Origin: Taenia hydatigena
Lineage: Eukaryota; Platyhelminthes; Cestoda; Cyclophyllidea; Taeniidae
NCBI GenBank assembly: GCA_036345935.2
Contig: JADWOT020000007.1
Coordinates: 8,158,098-8,222,097, forward strand
DNA: 64,000 nucleotides
Reading direction: 5' to 3'
Positions 60,520-64,000 of the stretch are shown one piece after another; the stretch's first letter is position 1; the number at the start of each line of letters is the position of its first letter. The notes beneath the pieces are model-generated. The model was given only the letters and a program-made list of their open reading frames with translations. It was not told the origin of the DNA and did not search any database. The translations under genes were made by a program, and so were the position numbers.

Positions 60520-62831
60520 CTTGAACGCCAATGCAAAATCTCGCTCCAACGCCTATTTTGATAGATTTCTTGAATGCATTGAAAGCCACACCACTGACCG
60601 AACAGGGAGCCATTTTAGCACTCAGATATCAAAAAAACAATTTTCTACGTTTGTAAAAGTAGGAACTAAGTAAGAACTAGCATTGAAAACTGTGAGTTTT
60701 CTGAATTGGGTCGACGTCGTCAGCAGTTGCGAAGACTTTATATTATAGACTTGTTTTCCTACGCACTAGATACCTATCTAGCCGGGACAAGCGCCCTTGT
60801 TGGTTAGTCTTAAGTGAGTCAAAACAAAGGCTTGACGTGCTAATACGGACCTAGATGGTGACCGAAGGCTAATACTATCTACTGCTTTTGGGTGAAAAGA
60901 TGGTGAGGCCTCAGCCAAGTTGATCACGTGCTTTTACGTTGACGTCAAGAGTGAAGCGGCCACCACACAAATAAAACCCCTCAGTATTCTCTTTTTTAGT
61001 TACAAGCAATCACGCCATCTAGAGGAGGTATTTTTAACGAGGAGAAGCGTTTGTGGAAGTTGCCTACAGTCTTCAGTGATAAAATAAATATGCTTCTGCT
61101 TTGTCACCAAAGAATGCCCTAATACCCGAGCATGAATATGTTCATCATCTTAGCTTGGGGTATTCTAAGTGTGGCATTCTGGGAAGTCGAATTCGAATTG
61201 CTTAGGGCCAATAAATACATCCGTAACTTGTAGGCAACTTTCCATTATTTTTAAAAAAAACGACTAACGTTTGCGCGTGGTACAAAGGCTCTCTGCTAGC
61301 CAGGTAATTTGAGAACGGATTGCTGGAGGAATCATTAAAATTAGGATTTCTTGTTTGCCCGACTTAATGCAAAGCAGTTTTACAGCACATTTTAGGCAAA
61401 ACATAGACAGACGCATTAAAAGGCTTAATTTCGGAAAAATTCTTATCATCTGAGAGAATTAACCCAAGCGTAGACGATTCGTTGACGCCGTTTCTTCGTA
61501 TTAGACTTTAAATCTTAGAACGGATGGATTCAGCAAAGAAGACTATCAATCATTTAGGTACCGAAGAGAAAGCATGTGGCCAAACAAATTTAATTCAGGC
61601 TTAGAATTCGCTTTGCTATAGTATGTTTAAAAGGTCCGCAGACTCGGGGATTGGATCTTGACTTCCCACTTGTCATCCAAAATATATGTTTACATATGAA
61701 CGGCACTAACCTACCTGGGGAAACTGTAAGCAACCGAGAAACATGTAAGCAAAAGACAAAGTGATTCTGCAAGTTGATAACTAAATGTGTAACAAAGATT
61801 CAGCACTGTCAAATCATGACTAAACATATGATTTAAACAAACCCTCAACTTTTATTCTTGACATGCGCAAAAGAGTTGACCGCAAAGTAACATGTTGACT
61901 ACCATATGTGTTGGTGGCAAAATTGTAAAAAAAACACGAGGTTACGTTGGGGGTAACTTTTACTGGATCGGTGAGATATATGCGGTAATGTAAGAAGATC
62001 TCGCCATCGCAGGAGGAGTCGGCTGCGATAATCAGTCACCCGTTTAAAAGAAAGCGCCTTGTAAAAATGTCTTGGTCATGCTGCACTTCCAACATGGTAC
62101 AGCAGTCCAATGAACCCCAGTGAATGCATCCTACACAGCCTTATAAACTTCGTATATAAGAACACATGAAACTGGACTGCGTGCTCAAATATTCATGCTG
62201 TACTTTATAAGAAGATGCAGTGCTGATTTCCAAAGCCCCCAACTGCGTCAAAATGGGCAAATTATGTCCTGCGGGCGTTGGCAAGTAGATTGAATGCCTA
62301 CACATTCAGAAGTACGAGATTAATTCCCAAAGTAGGTTCGTTAGCTGACAGATCAACAGCTTAATAAAAGCACCAACTTAACATTGGTCTAGTTGCCTGC
62401 AATTTAGCCCAAAAATTTGCACTTTTTGCATTTGCTACGTCAATAGGCATAGAAACTTCTAACTGCGTTCATTAATACGGCCAATCAAGAGGCCAGTCTG
62501 ATTGTGGTTGCGGCTGCGATCACAGGTCGTAAAGCTCATCGGACTTGAGCTGGTGTCCTCCTAATTGAATAACGTATGGGGAGCGTAAAGTAAGTCACTC
62601 CAAAGTGAAACCAGTGTTGCCCAATCCCAAAATCGCCTTTACTTGGTGTCCTTCGAGAATTCAAGTTTAATTCAGCCATTATCAAGCAGCGAATAACCAT
62701 TGTACATTAAAGCGTTCGAAAGGACACTTAAAGTTAAACGTCAATTTATGTGAATTCAAGCTCAGTTCTCCCCTCCTCCCTCCATATGCACCCAAGAGCA
62801 TAAGAGGAGAAAACGAAGTAACGAAAATCCC

Positions 62832-63110
62832 ATGATTTGTCACTACTATATTTCACTTTATAAAAAAGGGCGATGTGTTGCTGAAGCACCAGTACCAAGT
62901 ACTCTGTGCGCTCACAGAGACCTGTGTGATGTTCAATCTTTCAACAAGTTTATTTTACGCTACGGCCACAGAGCAATACACGAGGACACTGTTGCGACTA
63001 TTAACAGTGCACGCCTGCAACACGATTATGATCGTTCTATAAATGCAAGGGACGCGGCATCAAAATTCGGAACAGAGGAACTGCCTTCGATTAAAATGTC
63101 AGCAGCCTAA
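62832..63110 (+). CDS. Exon or short ORF
   Basis: 92 codons, ATG to TAA. The second half is clearly protein-like (FILRYGHRAIHEDTVATINS, then Tyr-Asp-Arg-Ser-Ile-Asn-Ala-Arg). An acceptor (GTGCGCTCACAG, ending 62919) is in phase with it, so a terminal exon starting at 62920 is more likely than the ATG at 62832. Family not recognised. Confidence 0.4.
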   Translation: MICHYYISLYKKGRCVAEAPVPSTLCAHRDLCDVQSFNKFILRYGHRAIHEDTVATINSARLQHDYDRSINARDAASKFGTEELPSIKMSAA

Positions 63111-63814
63111 GCGGTCCGAAGTGGTCGAATGATGCGATGATTAGGCGGAATAACTGGCTATACTGAGGGAAGGCTGCAAACATGGTCTATGAGATGACGC
63201 CCCCATAACCGGAATGATACGAATCTAGTACATAACTCATCGCTTGACATGCAGAAAGCGCCTACGATTCTGCTCCGAATTTACCCATTGCATGAATGCA
63301 GTTTACAAAACTTTTCGTGTATCGCTTCTTAACATTTATTTTAAAAGCTTTTAGCAGCTCACAGAATGCCGTCATGGAATAGCTCGACATAAATACGCTT
63401 AAGCGCGGTAAGTGCTACTCCATGTGGCATAGAGACAAGCCCAGTGCGTTATCTCCGCGTTATTTCTGTCGCCTGTTACACCAAATGCGCCATCGACGGG
63501 AAAAATTGAAAAAGGGTGAAAGTGAGAATCACCTAAGGTCTGGAATGTCTTCCGCATGTAACCCACATTTTGGGGGGGATATATCATTTGCCACATCATG
63601 CCTGTCACAACAAATGTTTGCTTATGTGTAGTAATATCAGCTAGGGCAGCTAAGTGCCCGCAATTCCGGCTTTCGAACTCCAAGCAATCAAGGTATAAAA
63701 CGACAGTCATAATCACTCAGCCGCATCCTCTTCCCTACTTCTGCGTCCCTTTCATACCATTCATATGTGTCCACTGCAGTGCCGCCTGCTGTGCTCGAAT
63801 ATTGATTTTACCAG

Positions 63815-63950
63815 TTTGAAAGGTACGGGATGCCCGCTGACACGACCAGTCAGAGATGAATTGAGGAAGAAGTGTGTAAGACTTGCAAATCGCACTTGTA
63901 CCATGTTACTACGTGTGGCGGTTTTCTTGTACAGCGACACGGCGTGGTGA
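63815..63950 (+). CDS. Exon near the right edge
   Basis: Acceptor GAATATTGATTTTACCAG, then 44 codons (Gly-Cys-Pro-Leu-Thr-Arg-Pro-Val-Arg-Asp-Glu-Leu, then LRVAVFLYSDTAW) to TGA. A TG/GTGATC donor overlaps the stop. The gene may continue beyond the window. Confidence 0.35.
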
Positions 63951-64000
63951 TCGCACAGGTTATGCGAGCTTGCACATCAGTGAAAAGCCTTCGGCTCAAG

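Noticed and set aside
1..64000. CRISPR arrays, rRNA genes, complete tRNA genes, bacterial operons
   Set aside because: No regularly spaced repeats, no rRNA core sequences, no foldable tRNA and no prokaryotic gene layout were seen.

Overview
The window looks like intron-rich nuclear DNA of an invertebrate animal. Most frames are short, convincing coding stretches sit between GT..AG splice signals, AATAAA signals follow some stops, and there is no operon or Shine-Dalgarno structure. The repeat content and very short introns suggest a flatworm, and I lean to a tapeworm, but no single gene here proves that. Coding sequence was found by reading exons: an open frame bounded by good splice sites whose phase fits the neighbouring exon. 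Exon calls are therefore stronger than whole-gene calls.

Left end (1-3.3 kb, + strand): the 3' end of a gene for a single-pass surface protein. It has a fibronectin-III-like segment, a transmembrane helix and a short tail, with AATAAA just after the stop. A second membrane-type exon pair follows at 2.87-3.25 kb.

Middle (5.4-38.6 kb, + strand): a long series of small exons, many phase-compatible (12.47, 13.66, 16.36, 16.84, 17.07, 18.16, 23.18, 24.28, 30.19, 31.88, 33.52 and perhaps 35.41 and 38.58 kb). One exon carries a perfect C2H2 finger, and the next a finger whose second Cys is Arg. If these exons form one gene it spans over 25 kb. Its introns hold a 2.1-kb tandem duplication with decayed ORFs (18.9-23.2 kb) and an opposite-strand gene for an F-box protein resembling FBXO4 (27.4-28.4 kb), which appears to contain a 45-base intron.

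41-43 kb (+): the 3' part of a polyglutamine C2H2 zinc-finger gene whose last exon has two in-frame stops ahead of a perfect splice donor. 43-49 kb (-): a broken ORF with two internal TGA codons, a hydrophobic C-terminal exon, and an Ig-domain exon.

Right end (50-64 kb, mostly +): exons of a helix-rich protein, including an apparent 8-base microexon at 55,100 that makes its two neighbours frame-compatible, then isolated exons at 57.3, 60.3, 62.8 and 63.8 kb. Dispersed repeats include a 0.74-kb element present once in each orientation (34.06-34.80 and 55.77-56.50 kb) and a shorter family at 17.4 and 36.2 kb. Stretches not listed (about 3.4-5.4, 8.0-9.7, 10.1-11.5, 19-23, 25-27, 36.5-37.8, 39-41, 46-48.8, 50.2-53.2, 58.5-60.3 and 60.6-62.8 kb) show only AT-rich intron or intergenic sequence and short frames I cannot defend.
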